A DNA stretch of 64,000 nt from PFJX01 sp964466195 (GCA_964466195.1 CAYXMQ010000001.1:186001-250000), one strand, 5' to 3'. Numbered from the stretch's first letter, positions 18,421-27,033 are shown. Program-made: numbers and translations. The notes: generated from the sequence alone by a model not told the origin.

Positions 18421-19377
18421 TCACAGTAACTGGCCGCGCCCTGCGGCCAGGGTCGCCAGCACGAAGCCGGCATAGGTGGCGAGCAGCAGCAAGCCGCGCC
18501 GGCGCGGAATGCGGCCGGCGCGGTTGGGTACCATCAGCAGAACGGCGGTGACGCCGCAGATGATGGCGATGGCGATCTCGGCCGGCGGCGCCTGGATCGG
18601 GTGAATGCTCGCCGCGACGCCGACGATGGCCAGACCGTTGAACAGGTTGCTGCCGATCAACGTGCCGACGCCGATATCGTCATGGCCGCGCAGGCGGGCC
18701 AGCAGCACGGTGACGAGTTCGGGCAGCGAAGTGCCGATCGCCACCACGATGGCGCCGATCGCATACGGATGCACGCCGAACGCCTCCGCAATGCCGCTCG
18801 CACCGGTCACGAACAGGCGGCCGGCGGCGATCAGGGCGGCGAGTCCGCCGACCCCGTAGAGCACGGCAAGGTATCCCTTCTGCTGCGCCGCGTCGGCCGT
18901 CGCCGGCGGCGTCCTCGCCGCCGCCGCGGCCCGGATCACCAGGCCCATCCAGACGGCGAACAGCGCCAGCAGCAGAATGCCTTCGAGCCGTGACAGCACG
19001 CCGTCGACGGCCAGCAGCAGCGTCAGCAGCGGCACCGCCAAGGCCAGGCCGAAATCGCGTCCGAGTTCATCGCGGCGCGTCCTGATCGGGCCGAACAGCA
19101 GCGCCAGGCCGAGGATCAGCGCGATATTGACGACGTTGCTGCCGAGCGCATCGCCGAGGCCGATTTCCGGTTTGCCGGCCAGCGCGGCGATCGACGAAAC
19201 GGTCAGTTCCGGGCTTGAAGTGGCGAACGCGGCCAGTGTCGTCGCCACCAGCAAACGGGGCACGCGCAGCCAGGCGGCCATGCCCAGCACCCCCTTGAGA
19301 AACGCCTCGCCGCCGACTGCGGCCAGCGCGATTGCGCCCAGCAGCGCAGCCAGATGGCTCAGCTCGATCATGGTCAT
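18421..19377 (-). CDS. Sodium:calcium antiporter-like membrane protein (CaCA superfamily)
   Basis: A 318-residue exchanger with both alpha-repeats: ATTLAAFATSSPELTVSSIAAL / GDALGSNVVNIALILG and AIVVAIGTSLPELVTVLLARLRGHDDIGVGTLIGSNLFNGLAIVG. It is shorter and more divergent than the copy at 14619; the first repeat reads ATSSPE instead of GTSAPE. ATG at 19377 (MTMIELSH) is chosen, with 19371 an equally good alternative; the upstream frame lacks family sequence. It is 12 bp upstream of the P2A ATPase, which fits a shared Ca2+ homeostasis unit. Confidence 0.85.
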   Translation of the reverse strand: MTMIELSHLAALLGAIALAAVGGEAFLKGVLGMAAWLRVPRLLVATTLAAFATSSPELTVSSIAALAGKPEIGLGDALGSNVVNIALILGLALLFGPIRTRRDELGRDFGLALAVPLLTLLLAVDGVLSRLEGILLLALFAVWMGLVIRAAAAARTPPATADAAQQKGYLAVLYGVGGLAALIAAGRLFVTGASGIAEAFGVHPYAIGAIVVAIGTSLPELVTVLLARLRGHDDIGVGTLIGSNLFNGLAIVGVAASIHPIQAPPAEIAIAIICGVTAVLLMVPNRAGRIPRRRGLLLLATYAGFVLATLAAGRGQLL

Positions 19378-19460
19378 CGCGCCGCTTTCAAGCCCTCGGG
19401 TTCCGAGCCGGCTTGACCGCTGCGGCGCCCGTTCGGGCATACATCATGCGCATCTCCTGG

Positions 19461-20528
19461 TTATCGGCTTTGGACGTCCGCATCGCCCTCCAGCCATTCG
19501 CGCCATACCGCCAGGGCCACGGCCAGGATCACCGGGCCGATGAACAGACCGACCAGGCCGAACGCCGCCAGTCCGCCGAGCACGCCGAACAGCGCGAGGA
19601 TGAACGGAATGTCGGTCGCGCCGGCCAATATCATCGGGCGCACGATATTGTCCACCCACGACACCACCAGCGCCCCCCACAGCAGCAAACCGACGCCGGC
19701 CCAGGTCTGGCCGGTGAACAGCAGCCACAAGCCGGCCGTGACCCAGACCAGCGGCGTGCCGAACGGGATCAGCGCCAGCAGCACGGTGACCGCCGCCAGC
19801 GTCGCCGGCGCCGGCAAACCGGCGACCCAGTAACCCAGTCCGGCCACGGCGCCCTGCACCAGGGCGGTCAGCACGATGCCGTAAACCACGGCGCGGGTGG
19901 TGGCGGCCACCGCGTCGAGATAGCCTTCGCCGCGCATGCCCAGCAAGGCCACCAGGATGCGCCGGGTTTGCGCGGCGAAGTTGCGCCCGCTCTGATAGAC
20001 GAAGAACAGCGCAAACAACGCGAACGCCAGCTTGGCCAGATTGCGGCCGATGCCGCCGAGCAGCTGCATGCCTTCGCGGTCGAGGTGGCCGGCCAGGGCC
20101 AGGAGTTCGGTCTTGATGCGCTCGGGTTCGGCGGCCAGCGCATCGAAATGGCGGGCGATGTCCGCCCCCAGCAGCGGCAGGCTCGCCAGCCAGGCCGGCG
20201 CTCGCAACTGGCCGTCGCGCAGGGCCGCCATCAGGTTGTCGGCCAGCCCGACGCTCTCGGCGCGCAACAGCACGATCAGCCACAGGAACGGCAACACCAC
20301 GGCCAGCGCCATCAGTACGGTCATGATCGCCGCGGCCAGCGTGCTGCGCCCCGCCAAGGCGGTTTCCAGCCGCACGAACAGCGGCCAGGTGGCGTAAGCG
20401 AGTATGCCGGCCCAGGCCAGCGGGATCAGAAACGGCGCCAGCACCGTGGCTACGCCGACGCCCAGCGCAACCAGGAACAGCCCGAGCAGTACGCGGCGGG
20501 CGAGGGGGTTGGAGGTCAGTTCACGCAC
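19461..20528 (-). CDS. AI-2E family transporter (PerM-like)
   Basis: A 355-residue protein with about eight hydrophobic segments in the AI-2E/PerM pattern: an N-terminal pair ending FLIPLAWAGILAYATWPLF, a central soluble helical part, and the C-terminal motif PFGTPLVWV ... SWVDNIVRPMILAG ... FGLVGLFIGPVILAV, diagnostic of the family. Family members export autoinducer-2 or act as Na+/H+ antiporters; the substrate here cannot be told. It lies 6 bp downstream of the DUF6671 gene and 83 bp upstream of the exchanger, within a long same-strand run of membrane genes. Confidence 0.88.
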   Translation of the reverse strand: MRELTSNPLARRVLLGLFLVALGVGVATVLAPFLIPLAWAGILAYATWPLFVRLETALAGRSTLAAAIMTVLMALAVVLPFLWLIVLLRAESVGLADNLMAALRDGQLRAPAWLASLPLLGADIARHFDALAAEPERIKTELLALAGHLDREGMQLLGGIGRNLAKLAFALFALFFVYQSGRNFAAQTRRILVALLGMRGEGYLDAVAATTRAVVYGIVLTALVQGAVAGLGYWVAGLPAPATLAAVTVLLALIPFGTPLVWVTAGLWLLFTGQTWAGVGLLLWGALVVSWVDNIVRPMILAGATDIPFILALFGVLGGLAAFGLVGLFIGPVILAVALAVWREWLEGDADVQSR

Positions 20529-20534
20529 GCGCGG

Positions 20535-21419
20535 TCATGGATTGCAATAATCGCAGCGGCCGGGATCGGCGCTTTCGCGGTCGCAGCATGCCTGGCTGGC
20601 GCGATGGCCGCATTTTTGGCAGCCATACACGTCGGCGCGAACTTCCCGCGTGGGAGCCCCGCAGTCGGCGCAGGGCAGTCCGCCAAGGCGTTCCACCACG
20701 CAAAAGCCCGGCGTGCCGCAGGCCGGGCAGAGCGAACGCAGTTTGGCCGCGAGGTCCGCAGCGGCTATGCGGATCACGTCCCGGCGGCTGGGATGGGCAT
20801 GCGCGCGAGCGTCGTGTTCCAGAAAGGCCTGGCCGTTTTCCGCCTGTTCGCACGCGCGCCGGAAAGCGGTTTCAAGCGCCGGCCAGGTAGCGAGGCCTTT
20901 AACGATGCGGGCGTCGTTTTCGCTGTGCGGACGCACCACCAGATGATGCTCGGGGAATCCGGCCTGGCGGGCGAATTGCGCGGCCTGGACCCAGTCGTCG
21001 GTAAGCAGATGGGCGAAGCGCGTCGCTTGTTGCGCCATGCCCGTCACCTCGATGCCGCGCGCCGCGTCGATGAATACCAGCAGCTCGACATTCCACGGCA
21101 ACAGGCCGGCAATCGGATCGGCGCCGAACGCACCTTCGCTTGCCAGCCCCTGCGCCAGGCCTGACAGCTCCATGCCGATGCGCGCTTTGCGGCGCGCGGC
21201 TTCGAGCTGGCTGCCGGCGCGCGGAATGTCGCGGCTGAACGTGCCCAGCGTATCGGTATCGAAACCGGCGACCCGCTCGACCCGGCAGCCGAGCGCGGCA
21301 TCTAGCACCGGCGCGATGATCTCTTCCTTGCCGTGCTGCGTGAGCAGCGCGATGCGCTGGCCGGCGTAATGGTTACCGTCGTGGTTGACGACATGGCCGG
21401 CCGGCATCGGCGCAGTCAT
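20535..21419 (-). CDS. DUF6671 family protein with C-terminal zinc ribbons
   Basis: A 294-residue soluble protein. The N-terminal two thirds carry conserved blocks GQRIALLTQHGKEEII, GFDTDTLGTFSRDIPRAG and ASEGAFGADP that I associate with DUF6671, a family of unknown function. The C-terminus has paired cysteine motifs (CPACGTPGF, CADCGAPT, CQKCGH, CDYCNP) typical of zinc ribbons. ATG at 21419 overlaps the stop of the DedA gene (ATGA, 21416-21419), so the two are translationally coupled. The zinc ribbons suggest binding of nucleic acid or protein, but no function is established. Confidence 0.75.
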   Translation of the reverse strand: MTAPMPAGHVVNHDGNHYAGQRIALLTQHGKEEIIAPVLDAALGCRVERVAGFDTDTLGTFSRDIPRAGSQLEAARRKARIGMELSGLAQGLASEGAFGADPIAGLLPWNVELLVFIDAARGIEVTGMAQQATRFAHLLTDDWVQAAQFARQAGFPEHHLVVRPHSENDARIVKGLATWPALETAFRRACEQAENGQAFLEHDARAHAHPSRRDVIRIAAADLAAKLRSLCPACGTPGFCVVERLGGLPCADCGAPTREVRADVYGCQKCGHRASQACCDRESADPGRCDYCNP

Positions 21420-22006
21420 GCCGCGCCGCGCCACTGATAAAGCGCCGCGCCGAGCACCACCAGCACGACGCTGGCCCAGCCGATGCGGTCGATGTAGCGA
21501 TGCAAGGTCGCTTCCATGCGCGCGCCGCCCCAGGCCATCAGTCCGGCCACCATGAAGAAGCGCAGGCCGCGGCCGATCAGCGAGGCCAATGTGAACGGCA
21601 GCAGCGCCATCGACAGCGCGCCGGCGGCGATGGTGAACACCTTGTAGGGGATCGGCGAGAAGCCGGCGATGAAGATCGCCCAGAAGCCCCATTTGTCGAA
21701 CCACTCGGTCGCCTGCTCATAGCTGGACCAATAGCTGGACGCGCGCAGCCAGGGCTCGATGGCGTCGAAGGCGTAATGGCCGATCAGATAGCCGAACAGG
21801 CCGCCGGCGACCGAGGCCAGCGTGGTGATCAGGGCGAAATGCCAGGCGCGCGACGGGCTGGCCAGGCTCATCGGGGCGAGCATCACATCGGGCGGTATCG
21901 GAAAGAACGACGATTCCGCAAAGCTCACGCCGCCCAGAAGCCAGGGTGCGCGGCGGTGGCGCGCCCATTGCATGGCGCGGCGATAGAGCGGGGAGAAGAG
22001 TTGCAT
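21416..22006 (-). CDS. DedA/YqaA-type (SNARE-associated) membrane protein
   Basis: A 196-residue membrane protein starting MQLFSPLYRRAMQWARH. It has the DedA/VTT core: FAESSFFPIPPDVMLAPMSL (the re-entrant F-x3-E...P-x-P motif), GGLFGYLIGHYAFD, and GFSPIPYKVFTIAAGALSM. Short YqaA-like DedA proteins are thought to act in lipid flipping and proton-driven membrane homeostasis. It overlaps the DUF6671 gene by 4 bp downstream and is 17 bp downstream of the TerB-DUF697 gene. Confidence 0.85.
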   Translation of the reverse strand: MQLFSPLYRRAMQWARHRRAPWLLGGVSFAESSFFPIPPDVMLAPMSLASPSRAWHFALITTLASVAGGLFGYLIGHYAFDAIEPWLRASSYWSSYEQATEWFDKWGFWAIFIAGFSPIPYKVFTIAAGALSMALLPFTLASLIGRGLRFFMVAGLMAWGGARMEATLHRYIDRIGWASVVLVVLGAALYQWRGAA

Positions 22007-22023
22007 GGCCTGTTTCCTCGCGC

Positions 22024-22989
22024 TCAGCTGCCGCGCACCAGGGCCATGATTTGGCCGGCGTCGAGCGTGCCCGCTTTCTGTTGTATTTGCGGCAGATACT
22101 GCGATTGCATCTGCTTGGCCGGCCCCAGCAGATTCTGGAAGGTGTCGCGCAGCACGGCCGTGTTCATGACCCGCCCGCCGGCGTAGTAGCGCTTGGCCGC
22201 CTGGCCCAGCGCATAGGTGGTGGCGAACGAGAAGGCCATGCCGGTGGCGGCGTTGCCGATCTGGCCGAAGGTCTTGCCCGCCGCCTTGCCGAGCAGGCCG
22301 CCGAGGAGCTTGCGGCCGAACTGCTCGAGGTATTGCGAGGTCAGGCCGACGCCGGCGGCGGCGATGAATTCCTTGATGTGGCCCTGGTCGAGCTCGACGC
22401 CGTGCGACTTGCCGATGCCGTAAACCATCTTGACTTGCAGCGGGATGATCGCCAGCGACGCCCACGATTGCGGCAGCAGCTCCAGCGCGCCATTGAGGAT
22501 GGCGTAATTCAGGATGGACTTGTCCAGCTCGGCCTCCGACACGCCGGGCACGGCGGCCACCACCGGACCGGGGGACGCTGTGGCGGCCGCGGCGGGGGCG
22601 GCATAGTTCGACAGCGCGGCGATCGCCTCAGTTTCGCGTTCCACCGCAGCGGTCTGGCCGGCGTCGAGTCCGAGCAGGCCTTTCAGTTCGGCCAGGAAAC
22701 GGGCTTCGGCTTCACTCGTGCGCGCGTCGGCCTCGCACACGCAGATCGCCATCTCGTAGGCGAGCTGGCGCTCGCCCGGCTCGCTCAGCGCCGCGACGGC
22801 GCTGGCCAGGCTGATGCGCTTCAACAGCACATCCTGATACAGCCGGGCGAGATCGGGGGCGCCGGCTTCGCCGCCGAGCGATTCGGCCAACTGGCGGATT
22901 TGTTCACGTTCGCGGTCGTCCTTGACGCCGTCGGCGAAGGCGGCGAACAGGGCGATGGCGAGGATGGCGCGTTGTTGTTCCGGGTTCAT
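22024..22989 (-). CDS. TerB-like and DUF697 (YcjF-like) domain protein
   Basis: A 321-residue protein. Residues about 1-130 resemble a TerB/DjlA-N helical domain (LAIALFAAFADGVKDDREREQIRQLAESLG; later EMAICVCEADARTSEAEARFLAELKGLL). An Ala/Pro linker follows, then a DUF697-like hydrophobic C-terminal part (ILNYAILNGALELLPQSWASLAIIPLQVKMVYGIGKSHG). TerB domains occur in the tellurite/stress ter systems and DUF697 in membrane-associated partners of GTPases. ATG at 22989 overlaps the preceding gene by 4 bp (22986-22989). The biochemical role is unknown; context points to membrane or ion stress. Confidence 0.7.
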   Translation of the reverse strand: MNPEQQRAILAIALFAAFADGVKDDREREQIRQLAESLGGEAGAPDLARLYQDVLLKRISLASAVAALSEPGERQLAYEMAICVCEADARTSEAEARFLAELKGLLGLDAGQTAAVERETEAIAALSNYAAPAAAATASPGPVVAAVPGVSEAELDKSILNYAILNGALELLPQSWASLAIIPLQVKMVYGIGKSHGVELDQGHIKEFIAAAGVGLTSQYLEQFGRKLLGGLLGKAAGKTFGQIGNAATGMAFSFATTYALGQAAKRYYAGGRVMNTAVLRDTFQNLLGPAKQMQSQYLPQIQQKAGTLDAGQIMALVRGS

Positions 22990-23714
22990 GATCGTCCTTC
23001 GTGCGAGTGGAGTGTTTCGGTCAGTTTCAGGCCGGTGAGCTTGTGTATCGTGCGGGCCAGATAATAGAGCACCGCCAGCATCATCAGCATCGACGGTATC
23101 GCGATCATCGGGTAGCTCAGCAAGGTCAGGCGGCCGAGTTCCTCGTTGAAGGTCGGGCTGCCGGCCGGGCTGGTGACGATCCAGCTGGCGAGAAAATAGT
23201 TCATGGCGGACGAGAAGAAGAACGTGCCGCCGAGCATCCAGGTCGCCGTTTGCAGGCGTGCCTCGAAGACGTGCGTCGAGCCTCTGGCCGCCAACGCCTG
23301 TTGCACGCGCGCCACGTCGATCAATGCCGGGTTGAACAACAGCGTGCGGATCAGCGGGTAGCGCGTGTAGGTGGACGCGATCACCGCCAGACCAATCAGG
23401 CCGGGGATGGCGGCCTCTTTCACCGCCAGCCATTGATTGTCGAGTTGCAGCAGGCCGATGCCGCCGGTCAGCAGCACGCTGATCAGGCCCAGCGCGGCGA
23501 ACAGGTTGAGCTTCTTGCGGCGCGCCCAGTCAAACGCGCCCCAGGCCAGCGGAAAGGCCAGCGCCAGCAGCAGCGCCTGGACGGCGCCGAGATGCTCCGG
23601 CCCGCTCAGCTTCATCAGGATGAGCGAGGGAATGACCAGGGTGACCAGCAGTTCGAGCAGCGGATTCGGTTTGCTGGCGGGAGTTTGGCCGGGGAGGGGG
23701 GCGGTGTCGCTCAT
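22986..23714 (-). CDS. VC0807-like multi-pass membrane protein
   Basis: A 242-residue protein with a Pro-rich N-terminus and six or so hydrophobic segments (for example LLVTLVIPSLILMKLSG, LNLFAALGLISVLLTGGIGLL, LGGTFFFSSAMNYFLASWIV, MIAIPSMLMMLAVLYYLARTI). The pattern resembles the uncharacterised VC0807 family. The gene overlaps both neighbours by 4 bp: 23711-23714 with the upstream sodium-channel gene and 22986-22989 with the downstream TerB-DUF697 gene. Translational coupling on both sides suggests a stoichiometric membrane unit. Function is unknown; the family name is a recognition from pattern only. Confidence 0.6.
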   Translation of the reverse strand: MSDTAPLPGQTPASKPNPLLELLVTLVIPSLILMKLSGPEHLGAVQALLLALAFPLAWGAFDWARRKKLNLFAALGLISVLLTGGIGLLQLDNQWLAVKEAAIPGLIGLAVIASTYTRYPLIRTLLFNPALIDVARVQQALAARGSTHVFEARLQTATWMLGGTFFFSSAMNYFLASWIVTSPAGSPTFNEELGRLTLLSYPMIAIPSMLMMLAVLYYLARTIHKLTGLKLTETLHSHEGRS

Positions 23715-24601
23715 GGCGTGTGGCGGGTCTCGGTGTGTTGCGGGATCGGGGCGCGGCCGGCGGCCGTCGCCACCAACACGCTCTTCAGTTCCCGGATTTC
23801 GTCGCGCAGCGAGCGAACTTCGGCATGCAGATCGGCTTCGACATGTTGGCGCGACTGTTCGATCGCCGCGACCGTCTCGTGCTGCTCCTGCTCGGTATAG
23901 CTCTGCATGGCGTTGACGATGATGGCGATGAACAGGTTCAACATCGTGAACGTCGCCACCAGGATGAACGGGATGAAGAACGCCCAGGCGTACGGAAAGC
24001 TCTCCATCACCGGGCGCGAGATGCCCATCGACCAGCTCTCCAGGGTCATGACCTGGAACAGCGTGTAGAGCGAGCGGCCGATATTCCCGAACCATTCCGG
24101 GTAGCCGGCGGCGAACAGGTTGGTCGCTATCACCGCGAATACGTAATAGATGATCAGCAACACCAGGGCGATGGAACCCAGCCCGGGAATCGCCGCCAGC
24201 AGCGCGCCGACGACTCGGCGCATGGAGGGCACCAGGGTCAGCAGGCGCAGCACGCGCAAGACCCGCAACGCCCGCAATACGGCGAGCTGACCGGTGGCCG
24301 GCAATAAGGCGATGCTGACCACGGCAAAATCGAACAGGCTCCAGGGATCGCGCCAGAAGTTCCGCCGATGCACATAGATGCGCACGCCGATCTCCATCAC
24401 GAACACGCTCAGAATCACGCGGTCCAGCGTCAGAATCAACCCGCCCGCCGCCGCCATCGCCGCCGGCCAGGTCTCCAGCCCGAGCAGGGCGGCGTTGATC
24501 AGAATCAGGGCGATGATGACGCCCTGCACATGGCGGTGCTCGATGAAGGTGCGCAGGTGCGACTGAATGCTCTCGGTCGAGCTGGAAGAGTCGTACGACA
24601 T
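23711..24601 (-). CDS. Bacterial voltage-gated sodium channel (BacNav/NaChBac family)
   Basis: A 296-residue six-helix ion channel. The S4 voltage sensor has four arginines at three-residue spacing (Arg110, 113, 116, 119 in LRALRVLRVLRLL). The selectivity filter is TLESWSM (186-192), the same filter as NavAb and matching the TLESW signature of Na+-selective bacterial channels. After S6 (ILVATFTMLNLFIAIIVNAM) a charged coiled-coil tail (about 225-275) resembles the tetramerising C-terminal helix. These channels pass Na+ on depolarisation and have been tied to motility, chemotaxis and pH balance. It is the first member of a translationally coupled trio. ATG at 24601. Confidence 0.93.
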   Translation of the reverse strand: MSYDSSSSTESIQSHLRTFIEHRHVQGVIIALILINAALLGLETWPAAMAAAGGLILTLDRVILSVFVMEIGVRIYVHRRNFWRDPWSLFDFAVVSIALLPATGQLAVLRALRVLRVLRLLTLVPSMRRVVGALLAAIPGLGSIALVLLIIYYVFAVIATNLFAAGYPEWFGNIGRSLYTLFQVMTLESWSMGISRPVMESFPYAWAFFIPFILVATFTMLNLFIAIIVNAMQSYTEQEQHETVAAIEQSRQHVEADLHAEVRSLRDEIRELKSVLVATAAGRAPIPQHTETRHTP

Positions 24602-24624
24602 CGTGCTTTTACCTGCAGGGCGCA

Positions 24625-25041
24625 TCAGTTCTTGACCACCGGAAGACCTTCGCCGATCCAGTTGGTGATGCCGCGGCGCACGTTATAGACCTGGGTGTAG
24701 CCCTGCTTTTCCATCAGCAGGCGGGCCAGGGCGTCGGTGCGGTTGCCGGTGCGGCAGATGACGATGACCGGGGTGTTCTTGTCCACTTCGGCAGTGAAGC
24801 TGGGCAGGAAGTCGGGCTGCAGGCGGCCGCCGGCATCGACGAAGGTCAGCTTGCGGCTGCCTTCGACGACGCCGGTCTGGCGCCATTCTTCCGGACGCCG
24901 GACGTCGTAAATCGGCACGCCTTCGGCCAACAGCGTCTTCAGGCGCGCGTTGTCGATGTTGGTGTAGGGCGGCTCGGCGCAGCCGCCGAGCGAGGTCAGT
25001 GCGGCCAGCAGCAGGCCGGACAGAAACAGTCGCAAGGTCAT
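24625..25041 (-). CDS. Rhodanese-like domain lipoprotein
   Basis: A 138-residue protein with a lipoprotein signal peptide (LFLSGLLLAALTSLGGC, lipobox LGGC) and one rhodanese domain. The active-site loop is CRTGNRT, with the catalytic Cys present. Rhodanese domains carry sulfur as a persulfide; anchored on the periplasmic side, this may handle sulfane sulfur or act in redox sensing. It is 11 bp downstream of the terC-like gene and 23 bp upstream of the sodium channel gene, inside the same run. Confidence 0.87.
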   Translation of the reverse strand: MTLRLFLSGLLLAALTSLGGCAEPPYTNIDNARLKTLLAEGVPIYDVRRPEEWRQTGVVEGSRKLTFVDAGGRLQPDFLPSFTAEVDKNTPVIVICRTGNRTDALARLLMEKQGYTQVYNVRRGITNWIGEGLPVVKN

Positions 25042-25052
25042 GTGTTTGTCCT

Positions 25053-26003
25053 TTATTGGGTTTTGCGCGTGGCGATCAGGCTGGCCGCCACCGAAGCGCC
25101 GATCAGCGTGACCACGATCGCCAGCGAGGCCGGGGTCGGCACGTGATACCAGGGCATGATCAGCATCTTCGCGCCGATGAAGGTCAACACCATCGCGAGG
25201 CCGAATTTCAGCAGATGGAAACGGTCGGCCATGTCGGCGAGCAGGAAGTACAGCGCGCGCAGGCCCATGATGGCGAAGATGTTGGAGGTGAATACGATGA
25301 ACGGGTCGGTGGTGATCGCGAAGATGGCCGGGATGGAGTCCACCGCGAATACCACGTCGGAAATTTCGACCATGATCAGCACCAGGAACAGCGGCGTGAA
25401 ATAGCGCACGCCGTCCTTCACGACGCTGAACTGCTCGCCGTGATAACCCTCCGAAATGCGCAGATGGCGGCGTGCAAACTTCAGCACCGGGTTCTTTTCC
25501 AGGTCCGGTTCCTTTTCCGTCATGACCAGCATGCGCATGCCGGTGATCACCAGGAACGCGCCGAAGATGTACAACACCCAGCTGAATTCGCTGACCACCC
25601 AGGCGCCGGCCAGAATCATGATCGCGCGCAGCACGATGGCGCCGAGCACGCCGTAGATCAGCACCCGGCGCTGAAATTCGGGCGCGACGTGGAAGGCGGT
25701 GAAGATCATCAGGAAGACGAACACATTGTCGACCGACAGCGATTTTTCGATGACATAGCCGGTCAGGAATTCCATCGCCTTGGCATCGGCGATTTCCTTG
25801 CCGAGCGTGCCGTTGAGGTACCACCAGAGCAGCCCGTTGAAGGCCAACGCCAGCGATACCCAGACCAGCGACCAGGTCGCCGCTTCCCTGACGCCGACCT
25901 TGTGCGCCTTGCGACCGCCGAAAACAAACAGATCGAGCGCCAGCATAGCCAGCACGAAAGCGATGAACGCCCCCCACATCCAGGGTTCGCCGATGTTGTG
26001 CAT
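25053..26003 (-). CDS. TerC family integral membrane protein
   Basis: A 316-residue membrane protein with nine or so hydrophobic segments. The TerC signature acidic residues inside membrane helices are visible: EKSLSVDNVFVFLMIF and VEISDVVFAVDSIPAIFAIT. TerC/Alx proteins act in metal (Mn2+) export or metal loading of exported proteins, and in tellurite-type stress. It opens the long minus-strand run that ends at the P2A ATPase. I looked for a yybP-ykoY manganese riboswitch upstream, a common companion of terC genes, and did not find one. Confidence 0.92.
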   Translation of the reverse strand: MHNIGEPWMWGAFIAFVLAMLALDLFVFGGRKAHKVGVREAATWSLVWVSLALAFNGLLWWYLNGTLGKEIADAKAMEFLTGYVIEKSLSVDNVFVFLMIFTAFHVAPEFQRRVLIYGVLGAIVLRAIMILAGAWVVSEFSWVLYIFGAFLVITGMRMLVMTEKEPDLEKNPVLKFARRHLRISEGYHGEQFSVVKDGVRYFTPLFLVLIMVEISDVVFAVDSIPAIFAITTDPFIVFTSNIFAIMGLRALYFLLADMADRFHLLKFGLAMVLTFIGAKMLIMPWYHVPTPASLAIVVTLIGASVAASLIATRKTQ

Positions 26004-26087
26004 GTTTTATTCCTTATTGGGTGAGTTACTGGAAATTAGAAACGAATGGCCGCAGCCGGCATTTGCGGCCCGCCGGGGGACGCTGTG

Positions 26088-26121
26088 CTTTTGCCCGGCC
26101 GCCGTGGCGTCCGGGCAAAAG
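26088..26121. terminator. Strong hairpin terminator between htpX and terC-like gene
   Basis: CTTTTGCCCGG and CCGGGCAAAAG form an 11-bp perfect stem around a 12-base interior (26088-26121), giving A/T tracts on both sides. It sits just after the htpX stop (26128) on the minus strand and separates htpX from the terC-like run. A second, weaker hairpin (GGCCGCA...TGCGGCC, 26048-26070) follows. Confidence 0.75.
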
Positions 26122-26127
26122 CCGGTT

Positions 26128-27009
26128 TTACTGGAACGACTTCAATGCGGCGATGCGCTCGTCCAGCGGCGGATGCGTCATGAACAGGCGCTTGAGGTTG
26201 AAGCCGCCATCGCCGCCGCCGCTGATGCCGAACGCGGCCATTTTCTCGGGCAGCGGCGGGGTGTGCGCCTGTTTCAGGCGTTCCAGCGCGGCGATCATGT
26301 TCTGGCGGCCGGCCAACGTGGCGCCGCCGGCGTCGGCGCGGAACTCACGCTGACGCGAGAACCACATGACGATGATCGAGGCGAGCACGCCCAGAATCAC
26401 TTCCGCGATGATCATCGTGACGTAGAAGGCCGGCCCCTGGCCGCGCTCGGTCTTGAACACGATCTTGTCGACCAGATGGCCGATGACGCGCGAGAAGAAC
26501 ATCACGAAGGTGTTCACGACGCCCTGAATCAGCGCCAGCGTCACCATGTCGCCATTGGCGACGTGCGAAATCTCGTGCGCCATCACCGCTTCCGCCTCCG
26601 CCTTGGTCATGCCGCGCAGCAGGCCGGTGGACACCGCAACCAGCGCCGCATTCTTGTTCATGCCGGTGGCGAAGGCGTTGACCTCGGGCGAATCCCAGAT
26701 CGCCACTTCCGGCATCTTGATGCCGGCCGCCTGCGCCTGGCGGGCCACGGTCTGGATCAGCCAGAGTTCTTCCTGCGTGCGCGGGTCGGTGATGACCTGG
26801 GCGCCGACCGATTTCTTGGCCATCCACTTCGACATGGCCAGCGAAATCAACGAACCGCCGAAGCCCATGACCGCGGCGAAGATCAGCAACGCGCCCAGAT
26901 TGAGGCCGTTTTCATTCAGGTACGGCTCCACGCCGAGCAGCCGCATGGTCAGCGAGAGCACCAATACGATGGCCAGGTTGGTGGCGAGAAAAAGGAAAAT
27001 GCGTTTCAT
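26128..27009 (-). CDS. htpX: Membrane zinc metalloprotease HtpX
   Basis: A 293-residue protease with two N-terminal membrane helices, the zinc motif HEISH (145-149) and further hydrophobic segments, matching HtpX in length and order. HtpX degrades damaged inner-membrane proteins together with FtsH and is usually induced by envelope stress. ATG at 27009 is preceded by AGGAGCCACC. It is followed by a strong terminator and preceded by an uncharacterised membrane protein gene (24 bp gap) and the hibernation factor, so it may be the end of a stress operon. Confidence 0.94.
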   Translation of the reverse strand: MKRIFLFLATNLAIVLVLSLTMRLLGVEPYLNENGLNLGALLIFAAVMGFGGSLISLAMSKWMAKKSVGAQVITDPRTQEELWLIQTVARQAQAAGIKMPEVAIWDSPEVNAFATGMNKNAALVAVSTGLLRGMTKAEAEAVMAHEISHVANGDMVTLALIQGVVNTFVMFFSRVIGHLVDKIVFKTERGQGPAFYVTMIIAEVILGVLASIIVMWFSRQREFRADAGGATLAGRQNMIAALERLKQAHTPPLPEKMAAFGISGGGDGGFNLKRLFMTHPPLDERIAALKSFQ

Positions 27010-27033
27010 GGTGGCTCCTTTGTATCGATGTAA

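Noticed and set aside
26004..26090. yybP-ykoY manganese riboswitch upstream of the terC-like gene
   Set aside because: The region holds a GC-rich hairpin (26048-26070) and then the htpX terminator, but not the conserved paired core of that riboswitch.
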